From: [Flexibacter] sp. ATCC 35208
Lineage (GTDB): Bacteria > Bacteroidota > Bacteroidia > Chitinophagales > Chitinophagaceae
Assembly (NCBI RefSeq): GCF_001975825.1
Contig: NZ_MTKN01000036.1
Location: 1-64,000, forward strand
Direction: 5' to 3'
DNA: 64,000 bases
Both the position numbers and the translations under genes were made by a program. The notes below the pieces were generated by a model. The model saw only the letters and a program-made list of their open reading frames with translations. It ran no database searches and was not told the DNA's origin. Shown in pieces: positions 1-9,235 of this stretch. Numbering within the stretch: position 1 is the stretch's first letter; the number at the start of each line of letters is the position of its first letter.

Positions 1-47
1 ATTTTTAAACATGTTCTTACTCAGATGTACGGCAGGGTATTCGTCCT

Positions 48-971
48 GTGCTTGCAAGGCTTGTAAAGGACTACAACGACCTCGCTGTATGGCTGGTGAA
101 CGAACTCGTGCCTTTGCTCATGCGAAAAGAAACTTCTGAAGGGTTGCACAATGACATCGCTAATATTCTTGGCAATGAACTCGTGGGGCACCTGCATGAT
201 ATCGATAAGGCTACTGCTTTAAGACTCACCTATTCCAACTACCGCGCTACACAGGCATTTGGTGTACTTGTATTGGAAAAATATATTCCACCTGCAGAAT
301 TAACCCTCAAACAGGTGATCGCTACCGGCAATCATGAACTGAGAGAAGTACGTGAATGGTGCTGGCGTTTTTATGAGCAGCAACTTCCACGTATCCGCTA
401 CGAGAGGGACGATGCTATCGGTTTACTGGATGCAAAATGGGATGATACCCGCACATTCGCCATGCAGTTTTTCCGTACCCACTTCAGGGATGAAGACTGG
501 TCGCCGGAAACCCTCGTTGCCATTGCAGACAGCGTGAACCCAATCGTACAGGCTTTTGGCAGGGAATTGCTGACCCGTTTCTTCAAAGCAGAAGACGGTC
601 TCAACTACCTCCTGAAACTCAGTCAGCACCCGGGCGTAAGTATGCAAACCTTTGCGACCAACTACCTGGCTCAATATGCAGCTGGTGAACCGGATCGCTT
701 GCGGGAACTTGAGTTTTATTTCCGCTCTGTATTATCCAGGGTCAATAAAGCAAGAGTGGCCAAAGAACGCATCTTTGCATTCCTGGAACAGGAAGCCCTG
801 AAATCGGACGAAGCTGCGCAATATATTGCGGTGATCATTGCACATATCTCTGCAACAGTGGCTATTGGCGACAAAGCACGTTGCATTCAGATCATGCGCA
901 ACATCCACGAACAATATCCGGATATTACGCTGCCTGTTCAATTTATTGCTATTCCTGAGCATTCATCTTAA
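48..971 (+). CDS. HEAT-repeat-like helical protein, 5' end uncertain (probable retron accessory protein)
   Basis: An all-helical protein built of alternating amphipathic helices, which looks like ARM/HEAT repeats; I see no catalytic motif. The listed start is a GTG, but protein-like sequence in the same frame continues upstream to base 9, where an in-frame TAA at 6-8 stops it. A different frame is open from the left edge of the window. The real gene may therefore be longer and broken by a frameshift, or may start at a non-ATG codon. It ends 11 bp before a retron-type reverse transcriptase, so the two are probably co-transcribed. A retron class pairing the reverse transcriptase with WGR/HEAT and SWIM proteins has been described (type XIII, from memory), and this may be the C-terminal HEAT part of such a protein. 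That is inference, because the WGR part is not in view. Confidence 0.6.
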   Translation: MLARLVKDYNDLAVWLVNELVPLLMRKETSEGLHNDIANILGNELVGHLHDIDKATALRLTYSNYRATQAFGVLVLEKYIPPAELTLKQVIATGNHELREVREWCWRFYEQQLPRIRYERDDAIGLLDAKWDDTRTFAMQFFRTHFRDEDWSPETLVAIADSVNPIVQAFGRELLTRFFKAEDGLNYLLKLSQHPGVSMQTFATNYLAQYAAGEPDRLRELEFYFRSVLSRVNKARVAKERIFAFLEQEALKSDEAAQYIAVIIAHISATVAIGDKARCIQIMRNIHEQYPDITLPVQFIAIPEHSS

Positions 972-982
972 ACCCTGATCAC

Positions 983-2389
983 ATGTTATTCAATTATAGA
1001 TATAGCGGCAGTACGCAGGTATATAGCAATGCTACATCAGCAGGAATTTCATTTTCACCTGATACCCGGCGTGAGCCTACTTTCTTTAACGAATACAGAA
1101 ATAAACAACAGGTACTCACGGACATGCGTAAAGCCCGCATGGCTGCCGCCAAGGCAAAACGTGCTGAGACCAAAAAACGGAATGAAGAGAAACGCCAGCA
1201 GCGCGCCGCAGTCTGGGCAGAAGAAAAGTCGAAATCTATCGTCTATCTCGGTGAAGACGTTTCTGCAGGATTAAATAAAACCTCCTCCAATACTGAACTG
1301 CTACAGCGCTTCGGCCTCCCGCTGCTTCATGATGCCGTACAGCTCTCCGCAGCTATGGGCATTACCCTCGGTAAACTACGTTTCCTGGCATTTGACAGGA
1401 AGGTAGGTACTATCTCCCATTACAAGCGCTTTTACCTGCCTAAGAAGTCAGGTGGCCGCAGACTGATCTCTGCTCCTATGCCACAACTAAAAGCTGCACA
1501 GTACTGGGTGCTGGAAAATATCCTGTATAAGGTACCCAACAGCGAAGCCGCACATGGTTTCGTGCCGGGCAAATCCATCGTGACCAATGCAACTAATCAC
1601 GTAGGTCAGGATGTGGTGATCAATATCGATCTGAAAGACTTTTTCCCGACAATTGAATATAAACGTGTGAAAGGGCTCTTTATAAAACTTGGTTACAGCG
1701 AACAACTGGCCACTATTCTCTGCCTGCTATGTACTGAGCCCGAAGTAGACCAGGTAGCCCTGGACGGCCAGGAATATTTTGTGGCCAATACTCCCCGGCA
1801 CCTGCCACAGGGTGCGCCCAGCAGTCCGGCCATCACAAACCTTATTTGCTATGGTCTGGACAAGCGTTTTGAAGGTCTGGCTAAAAAGTTTGGGTATACC
1901 TACTCCCGCTATGCAGATGATATGACTTTCTCTACCAAAGGCGAACCTGCCGACAAGATCGGTCAGTTACTCTGGTCAGTAAAGCAGGTCGTGAAAGAAG
2001 AAGGCTTCCACCTCCATCCTGATAAGTTGAAGGTAATGCGCAAAGGTGGCAAACGGGAAGTAACCGGTATTGTGGTGAATGAGAAACTGAGCCTGGACAG
2101 GGATACCCTCCGTAAATTCAGGGCCTTGCTCCACCAGATCAGCGTATCCGGATTGGCTAATAAAAAATGGGGCAATGGAAACATCATTAGCAGCATAGAA
2201 GGTTTTGCCAACTATGTAGCCATGGTAAAACCCGAAACCGGACGCCTGCTAAAAGATAAAATCAGGTTACTCCTGAACAGGGACGATATAAAATCCCAGG
2301 CACGCACTTTGATGACGGGTGCACCGGCTCCTGCTTCTGAAAAAAATCCGCCCCAAAAAGGAGATGATAATTGGTGGAATGTGGTGTAA
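983..2389 (+). CDS. Retron-type reverse transcriptase
   Basis: An RNA-directed DNA polymerase of 468 aa. The RT motifs appear in order: KKSGGRRLI near residue 155, the AHGF segment near 190, motif A NIDLKDFFPT with Asp216, the QGAPSSP motif, and the catalytic YADD at 310-313. The retron-typical VTG triplet follows in REVTGIVVNEK. Residues 45-85 are highly basic and charged, probably a helical extension that makes the protein longer than usual retron RTs of about 300-350 aa. Retron RTs make msDNA from an adjacent ncRNA and usually act with an accessory protein in phage defence. The upstream gap is only 11 bp, so any msr-msd must lie further upstream outside the window. A strong terminator follows. 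The RT call is certain; the retron assignment rests on the VTG motif and the partner gene. Confidence 0.9.
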   Translation: MLFNYRYSGSTQVYSNATSAGISFSPDTRREPTFFNEYRNKQQVLTDMRKARMAAAKAKRAETKKRNEEKRQQRAAVWAEEKSKSIVYLGEDVSAGLNKTSSNTELLQRFGLPLLHDAVQLSAAMGITLGKLRFLAFDRKVGTISHYKRFYLPKKSGGRRLISAPMPQLKAAQYWVLENILYKVPNSEAAHGFVPGKSIVTNATNHVGQDVVINIDLKDFFPTIEYKRVKGLFIKLGYSEQLATILCLLCTEPEVDQVALDGQEYFVANTPRHLPQGAPSSPAITNLICYGLDKRFEGLAKKFGYTYSRYADDMTFSTKGEPADKIGQLLWSVKQVVKEEGFHLHPDKLKVMRKGGKREVTGIVVNEKLSLDRDTLRKFRALLHQISVSGLANKKWGNGNIISSIEGFANYVAMVKPETGRLLKDKIRLLLNRDDIKSQARTLMTGAPAPASEKNPPQKGDDNWWNVV

Positions 2390-2407
2390 ACACTAGCTTC
2401 TACTCCG

Positions 2408-2442
2408 AAAAAACGCTTTTACACAGGGAAAGGCGTTTTTTT
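2408..2442 (+). terminator. Rho-independent terminator after the reverse transcriptase
   Basis: AAAAAACGC pairs with GCGTTTTTT across a short loop, and the right arm runs into a T-tract. It lies just after the RT stop codon, so the retron-like operon appears to end here. Confidence 0.85.
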
Positions 2443-2793
2443 GTTGTTTAAACAACATTTTCTTTTTGTTAACAGATCATTAACTATTTCCTCTCACAAT
2501 TGAACTATTTTGCGTCATCAACTGTTAATTTTTTAGTTGATCACACAAGCGAACTATCCTCTAATTTCGTTATCAAAAACTATCAGCATAGTAATCTCCG
2601 TTATCACAAAACAAATCACAATGAAAAAACATAGCAATGGGGGTCCTTTTATTACCTAAACTGTACAAGCAATTGTAGCTATCCACCCCAAAATTAATCA
2701 GTTTCAGCTCATTGCCTGCTTCTTAACTCTGATACACCATCTCATGGACTGGATTTACTGTACAAGCCGGGAACTTGTCGGTAAGTCTACGAA
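2443..2793. other. 350-bp intergenic region upstream of the first hybrid kinase
   Basis: AT-rich sequence with no convincing gene. It holds a 7-bp inverted repeat (ATCAACT 2517-2523, AGTTGAT 2535-2541), a 12-codon reading frame at 2621-2659 of unknown meaning, and an 11-bp direct repeat ACTGTACAAGC at 2660-2670 and 2757-2767. The repeat copies sit close to the kinase start and could be regulator sites. I see no clear TAnnTTTG promoter. Confidence 0.4.
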
Positions 2794-2826
2794 ATGTTAT
2801 GTTCCGTTAATTTAAAATATCGGTAC

Positions 2827-4623
2827 ATGAACCTACTACAACGAATCGTTACCACTGGTTGCAGTAACGTGAAGGCAACTTCATTGCAGGAGGTTGAAGA
2901 CACACAACGAATTATCCGCTTCGTGAATACATTGTGTCTGACCTGTGCTGCTATGTCCTTATCCCTCAGTTTGTGCTGTCACTACCTGATTGGAAACCAG
3001 ATCATTGTGTGGCCAGCCTTCGCAGAAGCCGCTGCCTTTGTCACTATCATTTGCGTGAACTGGGTGGGAAGGCATACCCTCGCCAGCATTCTCCTGATCA
3101 TCGTCAGCAATGTGACCATTCAATATTACAGCGCCGTCATGGGGCGGGTCACAGAATTTCATCTTCTATTTATTTTCTTGATTGGTTTATCATTGCTATT
3201 ATTTCAGCGACCTTTTCTGAGAAGGTTAGCTATTGGTATTACTATTGGGTGTTTTATGGCCGGCGAAATCAATATGTACTTTGGTTTCTATCCGCCTGCC
3301 ATAAATTTTTCCACTGTTTTTCCTGTTGAATTCGTGATTCGCTGGGCGACCATTCCATCCATCCTGATCCTGGATATGATGGTGTTCACCTTTTATATTA
3401 AGAATGCAGATAGACTACGGAACCGCGAAATGACACAGGTACGGAAAATGCTGGAAACAGTCAGGCTACAAAATTCGGATCTGGAAGAGCTCACGGCCAA
3501 ACTGGCCAGGGCTACAGATGCCAAGACTGTTTTTGTACGTGAAACCAGTCACGAGATCCGGACCCCGCTGAATGCCATCTTTGGTATCAGTCAGCTTTTG
3601 CAACTCAAAGTAGCGCAGGACAGAAGCCTCGCTCCCATCCGGCTACTGGCCGATCACCTCTACGCCGCCAGTTTTAATACCAGGGAAATCATTAACAATG
3701 TATTAGAGTTTTCACGGATCGAAGCCGGCAAGGCAGATACGGCGCAAAACTCCTCGCTGGATATCAGGGAATGGCTGGACAATGTGGTGAATATACACCA
3801 ATATATAGCAGGGGTTAAAATGGTCCGGATCCGGTATAATATATCAGAAGAAGTACCGGAATTCCTTTTCCTGGACAAAATGTTGCTCACGAAGATGCTC
3901 AATAATCTCCTGTCAAATGCGATCAAGTTCACAGCGAGTGAGAGCAATGTCTCCATTCATATTTTCCCTAAAGGAGAACGGTTGAATATCACCGTGGCCG
4001 ATCAGGGAGAAGGGATCAGCGAAGAGAGGCAGGCTACTATTTTTGATGCCTTTGTATCAGAGCGGAATATATTCCTGGAAGGTACTGGTTTGGGCCTGCA
4101 CATTACGCGTCACCTGGCGGAAGCTATGGGTGGCACTATTGATGTGAAGAGTCAGATAGGCATTGGTACGACCTTCACGGTATGTCTGCCGCTGGAAGGT
4201 GCAGCAGGCTTGCCGGGTAAAGACCTGAAAGACTGGCCGGAAAGAATGATGAACCTGAATGCCGCCAGCATCCTGATTATAGAAGATGATAAAATGAGTC
4301 AGATGGTTTTATCACGGTTCCTTTGTAGTTTGGGTAGCAGGGTTACGCTGGCCAGCGATGGTGTGGAGGGCATGCTCCTGGGCAGGGCTTCAAAACCGGA
4401 TATCATTATCCTGGATGCGCATATTCCGGGCATGAGCGGCAAAGATACACTTACTCATATTCGCAAAGATGATGTACTGAAAAATGTGCCGGTCATCATC
4501 GCCAGTGGAGATGCATTTAATGAAGCCAGTGAAGAAATGATCAATGCGGGGGCGAATGAATACCTGGTAAAACCTATTGAGTTCAAGGCATTGCATGCCA
4601 CACTTACGAAATATATTGAGTAA
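2827..4623 (+). CDS. Membrane-bound hybrid histidine kinase with C-terminal receiver
   Basis: A sensor kinase that autophosphorylates on His and passes phosphate to its own receiver. Residues ~25-200 hold about six hydrophobic segments without a recognisable periplasmic domain, then a short coiled coil. The H-box ETSHEIRTPLNA has His242. The N-box NNLLSNAIKFT, the G1 motif DQGEGIS and the G2 motif GTGLGLHI complete the ATPase. The C-terminal receiver has acidic EDD, phospho-acceptor Asp530 in LDAHIPGMSG, and the conserved Lys in VKPIE. No DNA-binding output follows, so a separate phosphotransfer partner is expected. I start at 2827; an in-frame ATG at 2794 would add 11 residues. It is a close paralogue of the kinase at 9236, with the same layout and near-identical H-box context. 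Confidence 0.9.
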   Translation: MNLLQRIVTTGCSNVKATSLQEVEDTQRIIRFVNTLCLTCAAMSLSLSLCCHYLIGNQIIVWPAFAEAAAFVTIICVNWVGRHTLASILLIIVSNVTIQYYSAVMGRVTEFHLLFIFLIGLSLLLFQRPFLRRLAIGITIGCFMAGEINMYFGFYPPAINFSTVFPVEFVIRWATIPSILILDMMVFTFYIKNADRLRNREMTQVRKMLETVRLQNSDLEELTAKLARATDAKTVFVRETSHEIRTPLNAIFGISQLLQLKVAQDRSLAPIRLLADHLYAASFNTREIINNVLEFSRIEAGKADTAQNSSLDIREWLDNVVNIHQYIAGVKMVRIRYNISEEVPEFLFLDKMLLTKMLNNLLSNAIKFTASESNVSIHIFPKGERLNITVADQGEGISEERQATIFDAFVSERNIFLEGTGLGLHITRHLAEAMGGTIDVKSQIGIGTTFTVCLPLEGAAGLPGKDLKDWPERMMNLNAASILIIEDDKMSQMVLSRFLCSLGSRVTLASDGVEGMLLGRASKPDIIILDAHIPGMSGKDTLTHIRKDDVLKNVPVIIASGDAFNEASEEMINAGANEYLVKPIEFKALHATLTKYIE

Positions 4624-4666
4624 AAAAGGGGATTCACCTACAGGGATGAAAACCATTTTCAGAGAA

Positions 4667-4700
4667 AAAGAGGCCGTATTACTCATGATACGGCCTCTTT
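4667..4700. terminator. Bidirectional terminator between convergent genes
   Basis: A perfect 13-bp stem AAAGAGGCCGTAT / ATACGGCCTCTTT with an 8-nt loop, A-rich on one side and T-rich on the other. It lies between the kinase and the convergent secreted protein and can serve both strands. Confidence 0.9.
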
Positions 4701-4723
4701 TATTAGGTACCACCCTTTTCTGC

Positions 4724-6313
4724 TTAGAATTGCACCCAGGCAATATTTGCAGTTTTTGTCTCCCCCTTTCTTGTGATCAGCAGCGTCACATACTGGCTTT
4801 TCTCCTGCCTAAAATCACTGGCACCCAGCATGGTATAGTAGCCTTTGTAGGTTTCAGGGGTACCAAAGAGGAACATCCTTTCGCCGGCACTATTATAACA
4901 AACGGTATTGGCATCGGTAAGGTAGCGCAATGCTTTCTTGTCGGTATACACACCACCCGGATCCAGGTATTGCAGGTAATCATTGAAAATGATAAACTTA
5001 CCACGTGCTGTGGTCAGGTAATCGAATGACAGGTAAGGCGTGGTATTCAGGGCCTGAATCCTGTTGCGGAACATCCATTGCCCTTTCTTTCTGCGGTGCA
5101 GGAACATAGGGTCATAGAGACCATTCGCTACCTGCATCTTGATTTGCGCCATACCTGATTTTACCGCACCTGCGCTATCCAGGGTCATGATACCAATATC
5201 ATTCATATTGGTATGCATATTATTCCAGGCATTGGCATTGCCGGAACTGAACAGACTTGTATTTTCCAGCAGCAATGTGGCAGTACCGTCATCCGCTGTC
5301 AATAGCTGCTGCGGTACACCTGAATAAGTAGCGCTGATCTGATCCGGCGTTACTGCCTGATGCCGATATTCTTCTAATGTGCCGGCATCCAGGTAACTGA
5401 GCGTCATAGCTACACCTGGGGTTTTGGTTCCTTTGCCGGTAGCATTGGTTAGTAGTAATACGAGTTTCTGAGCCGCAGGTATATACTGGATATTTGCATG
5501 GATGTCCTGCATATTCGATGTGTAAGGTAGCAGCTGGTGCTTCACCTCTGTATTATGAATACCTGATACGGCTACCATGCAGGCAGTATCCTTTGGATTC
5601 TTGCGGATGCGCAAAGGAGCTGTGACCAGATATACCTGATCGTTGTGCACGGCCATGTCCAGGTATCCGTGATAAGGGTAATCTGCTGAAGGCAGGTAAG
5701 TAGTACTATGCCCAATTTGCTGATGATCAGGGGAATACTGATAAACCTGTACCCGTTCGCCTGGCGTTTCCTTCCGATCCATTTCACCGCCGGCAAATGC
5801 AGCAATGGCATAATAGCCGCTACGCGGGTCTTTGGCCACATAGAAATCGTGTGAGGCAAAGTTGTCCTGTACGACAACATCCCTGTGCTGGATAGTAGGC
5901 AGTTCGCCTAACTGATCTTCCTTTACTAACTGACCGGTTTTGCCATCCAGTATCAATCTGTATAGACGTGGCTTGTACTTAACCAGTTGCTGGAGAAAGA
6001 TGACTACCTGGTTGTTTATTTCATAGATACCATCTATTTCTGTGTCATTCAATGCGTTTATATCGAACAGTTGACCAGTTACCGTATCGGTTGTAGCTAT
6101 CTTGTGCTTTGCATCGTACATGTTGACGATAATACCTGCTTTTTTATCAAAGTGCAGGTAAGCTGTATAACTGTTGTTGAGGAGTAGAATCTTATCAAAT
6201 CCATCTCCTGGTTCAGGGAAGTTATTGCTAAGTTGTACTTGTGGTACCTGCGCGGAAAGTTGTGATGCAAATAACACGGCAAGAAGGCTGGTGCCTTGCC
6301 AGAAATATCTCAT
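4724..6313 (-). CDS. Secreted protein of unknown function
   Basis: A 529-aa exported protein that I do not recognise. The chosen start gives a clean signal peptide (MRYFWQGTSLLAVLFASQLSA, cleavage before QVPQVQ); an upstream in-frame start at 6376 would bury it behind 21 extra residues. The mature chain is beta-rich, with repeated short stretches of the form 'hydrophobic strand - turn - DxxxG', for example around 'LILDGKTGQL' and 'FDYLTTARGKF'. This is compatible with a propeller or other all-beta fold, but that is inference. There is no lipobox, membrane anchor or catalytic motif. It stands alone, convergent with the upstream kinase and divergent from the M1 aminopeptidase gene. Confidence 0.75.
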   Translation of the reverse strand: MRYFWQGTSLLAVLFASQLSAQVPQVQLSNNFPEPGDGFDKILLLNNSYTAYLHFDKKAGIIVNMYDAKHKIATTDTVTGQLFDINALNDTEIDGIYEINNQVVIFLQQLVKYKPRLYRLILDGKTGQLVKEDQLGELPTIQHRDVVVQDNFASHDFYVAKDPRSGYYAIAAFAGGEMDRKETPGERVQVYQYSPDHQQIGHSTTYLPSADYPYHGYLDMAVHNDQVYLVTAPLRIRKNPKDTACMVAVSGIHNTEVKHQLLPYTSNMQDIHANIQYIPAAQKLVLLLTNATGKGTKTPGVAMTLSYLDAGTLEEYRHQAVTPDQISATYSGVPQQLLTADDGTATLLLENTSLFSSGNANAWNNMHTNMNDIGIMTLDSAGAVKSGMAQIKMQVANGLYDPMFLHRRKKGQWMFRNRIQALNTTPYLSFDYLTTARGKFIIFNDYLQYLDPGGVYTDKKALRYLTDANTVCYNSAGERMFLFGTPETYKGYYTMLGASDFRQEKSQYVTLLITRKGETKTANIAWVQF

Positions 6314-6464
6314 AGGTAAAAAAAAGGTTATGAATGTAAATGTATAATTAATTTCCCAAATGTTTAATGAGAACATACTGATTGTTTGCCCTTTATCCTT
6401 TTTTACTTGTCCTTTCGCCCCTTTTATTATATTTATGCATTATTATTAACAATTGAATGATATA

Positions 6465-9065
6465 ATGAGAAGCAACAAGTTCTTACTTTTTTGTCTGTTA
6501 GGAGCAAGTCTGGCGGGTCCTGCATTAGCACAGACAGAAGCCCCCAAATACGATCCGCACGCGGCTTTTAATCCACTATTCTACTCTTCAAACGGCAATG
6601 AGTACCGCAGCGCTTCCGGTGCTCCTGGCCACAAATACTGGCAAAACAGGGCAGATTATGTCATCAATACTACCCTGGATACGGGTACGCACAGATTGAC
6701 TGGTTCCGTAGCCATTACCTACACCAATAACAGCCCTGATCAGCTACCTTTCCTGTGGTTACAGCTGGATCAGAACATTTTCAGGGAAGATAGCCGTGGT
6801 TCTGCTACCGCAGTAGTCACTGGTGGTCGTTTTGCCAACAAGAGCTACACCAAGGGTGATGAAATCAAATCGGTGAGTGTAGTGAGCAATGGCAAGGCTA
6901 CCCCTGTCAGGTATTTAATCAGCGATACCCGGATGCAGATCTTCCTGCCTAAGCCACAGGCTGCGAATGGCGCTGCATTACAGATAAAAATTGAGTATGC
7001 TTTTGATATTCCGCAATACGGTACTGACCGTATGGGGCGCTTAACTACCCAGAATGGCTGGGTGTACGAGATTGCCCAGTGGTATCCACGCATGGAAGTA
7101 TACGACGATGTACTGGGTTGGAACAGCATTCCTTACCAGGGAGCGGCAGAGTTCTACCTTGAGTATGGCAACTTCGACTACAAGATTACCGCACCTGCAG
7201 GTCTGGTCATAGTAGGTAGTGGTGAACTGGTGAACAGCGCCCAGGTACTGACTGCTAAAGAACAAGCGCGTCTGGCACAGGCTTATAAAAGTGATAAGAC
7301 TGTGATGATCAGGGATAGCAGCGAAGTCGCAAAGCCTACTGAATCACGCAAGGGGAACCTGACCTGGCACTTTGTATGTAAAAATGCAAGAGACGTGTCC
7401 TGGGCAGCTTCCAAAGCATTCGTATGGGATGCGGCACGACTGAAACTGCCAAGTGGCCGTAAGGCACTGGCACAGTCAGTATATCCGACCGAAGCGATCA
7501 GGCGTCCGAACGGCTGGTTCAGATCTACTGAATTTGTAAAAGGTTGTATCGAGTTTTACTCCAAACAATGGTTTGAATTTACTTACCCTGTAGCCACCAA
7601 CGTAGCTGGTAGCATTAGTGGTATGGAATATCCGGGTATCGTATTTTGTTCCTGGAGAAGCACCGGTTCCGGTCTATGGGGTGTAACCGATCACGAATTC
7701 GGTCACAACTGGTTCCCGATGATCGTGGGTAGCAACGAACGTAAATATGCCTGGATGGATGAAGGCTTTAATACGTTCATCAACCAGGGTTCTACTGAAG
7801 CATTTAACAAAGGAGAGTACTACACACCGATGCAGGTACAGAATACCGGCCGTGGCATGTTTGGCACAGATCCTATCATGACGATTCCGGATGTGATCCA
7901 GAACAGTTACCTGGGTACGGCGGCTTACTACAAACCGGCTGCGGGTCTGACTATTTTGCGTAATTATATTCTTGGCAAAGAGCGTTTTGAATTTGCATTC
8001 CGCACTTATATCAATCGCTGGGCATTCAAGCACCCGACTCCATGGGATTTCTTCCGTACGATGGAAAATGCAGCTGGTGAAGACCTGAGCTGGTTCTGGC
8101 GTGGTTGGTTCCTGGAAAACTGGGCACTGGACCAGGCGGTAAAAGATGTAAAATATGTAAGCGGTGATCCTGCCAAAGGCGCCCTGATCACCATCGAAAA
8201 CCGTGACCAGCTGGTAATGCCGGTTGTACTGGCGATTACCGACAGCAATGGCAAAACAGATACCGTGAAACTGCCTGCTGAAGTTTGGCAACGTTCCGGT
8301 ACCTGGACATTTAAATATAACTCTGCTACCAAACTGACAGGGGTAGTGATCGATCCTGCGAAAGGCTTACCGGATATAGATCCTTCCAACAACGTATGGA
8401 AAGGTGAAGTGCGTAAAGTAGCGACAGGTACCACCGCAACAGATGTGATCAATCGTTATTTTGCTGCGATCGGAGGTATGGACAAACTGAATGGCATTAA
8501 GGATCAGTCAATGTCTGCTATGGGTAGTGTACAGGGTACAGAAATATCCATGACAAAGAAGTACAAATCTCCTGATAAGTACTACATGGACATCTACATT
8601 GCTGCCATGGGTGCACATGCAAGCCGCCTGATCATCAATGGCGACAGCGTGGTTGCTGAACAAATGGGTAACAGGATGCCGGTAGATGCAGACATGAGGA
8701 AAGAACTGAAAGGTAGCCTGGAACTCTTCCCTGAAAGGGAATACCTGAGTGATGGCGCTAAGCTTGTGCTGTCTCCTGACTTCGAACAGGTGAATGGCAA
8801 GGATGCCTATAAAGTAACTGTGACTGAAACCGACGGCGAAGTGATTGAACTGTATTTTGATGCGGCTAGTTATTACAAGGTGAAGTCCATCAACAAGCAG
8901 GGCGACCAGATAACCGGTATGCTGGAATTCAGTGATTACAAAGACGTTAGCGGTATTAAATTCCCATTCACCCTTGTCAATACAATTGGTGGCAATCAGC
9001 AGATCAATTTTAAGGTGAACGAGGTGAAGGTAAACAGTGGTCTGAATGATAGCGAGTTTAAATAA
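6465..9065 (+). CDS. Secreted M1-family zinc aminopeptidase with extra C-terminal domain
   Basis: A zinc metallopeptidase predicted to trim N-terminal residues from peptides in the periplasm or outside the cell. The ATG at 6465 gives a signal peptide ending PALAQ; a TTG at 6453 is the only longer option. The zinc site is HEFGH at residues 410-414 with the third ligand Glu433, the exact HExxH-X18-E spacing of family M1. The usual GAMEN exopeptidase motif appears as SGMEY, as in many bacterial secreted M1 proteins. After the helical domain, the last ~200 residues (from about VINRYFAAIGGMDKL) form a beta-rich module resembling LolA-like lipid-binding domains seen in Bacteroidota proteins. The family is sure; the nature of the tail is inferred. 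Confidence 0.92.
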   Translation: MRSNKFLLFCLLGASLAGPALAQTEAPKYDPHAAFNPLFYSSNGNEYRSASGAPGHKYWQNRADYVINTTLDTGTHRLTGSVAITYTNNSPDQLPFLWLQLDQNIFREDSRGSATAVVTGGRFANKSYTKGDEIKSVSVVSNGKATPVRYLISDTRMQIFLPKPQAANGAALQIKIEYAFDIPQYGTDRMGRLTTQNGWVYEIAQWYPRMEVYDDVLGWNSIPYQGAAEFYLEYGNFDYKITAPAGLVIVGSGELVNSAQVLTAKEQARLAQAYKSDKTVMIRDSSEVAKPTESRKGNLTWHFVCKNARDVSWAASKAFVWDAARLKLPSGRKALAQSVYPTEAIRRPNGWFRSTEFVKGCIEFYSKQWFEFTYPVATNVAGSISGMEYPGIVFCSWRSTGSGLWGVTDHEFGHNWFPMIVGSNERKYAWMDEGFNTFINQGSTEAFNKGEYYTPMQVQNTGRGMFGTDPIMTIPDVIQNSYLGTAAYYKPAAGLTILRNYILGKERFEFAFRTYINRWAFKHPTPWDFFRTMENAAGEDLSWFWRGWFLENWALDQAVKDVKYVSGDPAKGALITIENRDQLVMPVVLAITDSNGKTDTVKLPAEVWQRSGTWTFKYNSATKLTGVVIDPAKGLPDIDPSNNVWKGEVRKVATGTTATDVINRYFAAIGGMDKLNGIKDQSMSAMGSVQGTEISMTKKYKSPDKYYMDIYIAAMGAHASRLIINGDSVVAEQMGNRMPVDADMRKELKGSLELFPEREYLSDGAKLVLSPDFEQVNGKDAYKVTVTETDGEVIELYFDAASYYKVKSINKQGDQITGMLEFSDYKDVSGIKFPFTLVNTIGGNQQINFKVNEVKVNSGLNDSEFK

Positions 9066-9104
9066 TTTAATATCTAACTCGTTTTAAATATAGTAATTTG
9101 CATG

Positions 9105-9136
9105 AATCGCTTCTGCCTATGGTAGAAGCGATTTTT
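9105..9136 (+). terminator. Rho-independent terminator after the M1 aminopeptidase
   Basis: The stem ATCGCTTCT / AGAAGCGAT with loop GCCTATGGT is followed by TTTTT. Confidence 0.85.
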
Positions 9137-9235
9137 GTATGTAGCATTTATATATAGTTCGTTATATTGCAGCAAATTGATAAAGCTCAACTAATTAGGA
9201 TGAGTTTGGCCGTGCTGTAATAAACACGAAAGCGA

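Noticed and set aside
2621..2659. 12-codon reading frame as leader peptide
   Set aside because: No stretch of one amino-acid codon and no attenuator hairpin follows it.
2443..2793. Possible msr-msd ncRNA of the retron downstream of the RT
   Set aside because: Retron ncRNAs lie upstream of the RT, a terminator separates this region from it, and I see no long inverted repeat of the a1/a2 type.
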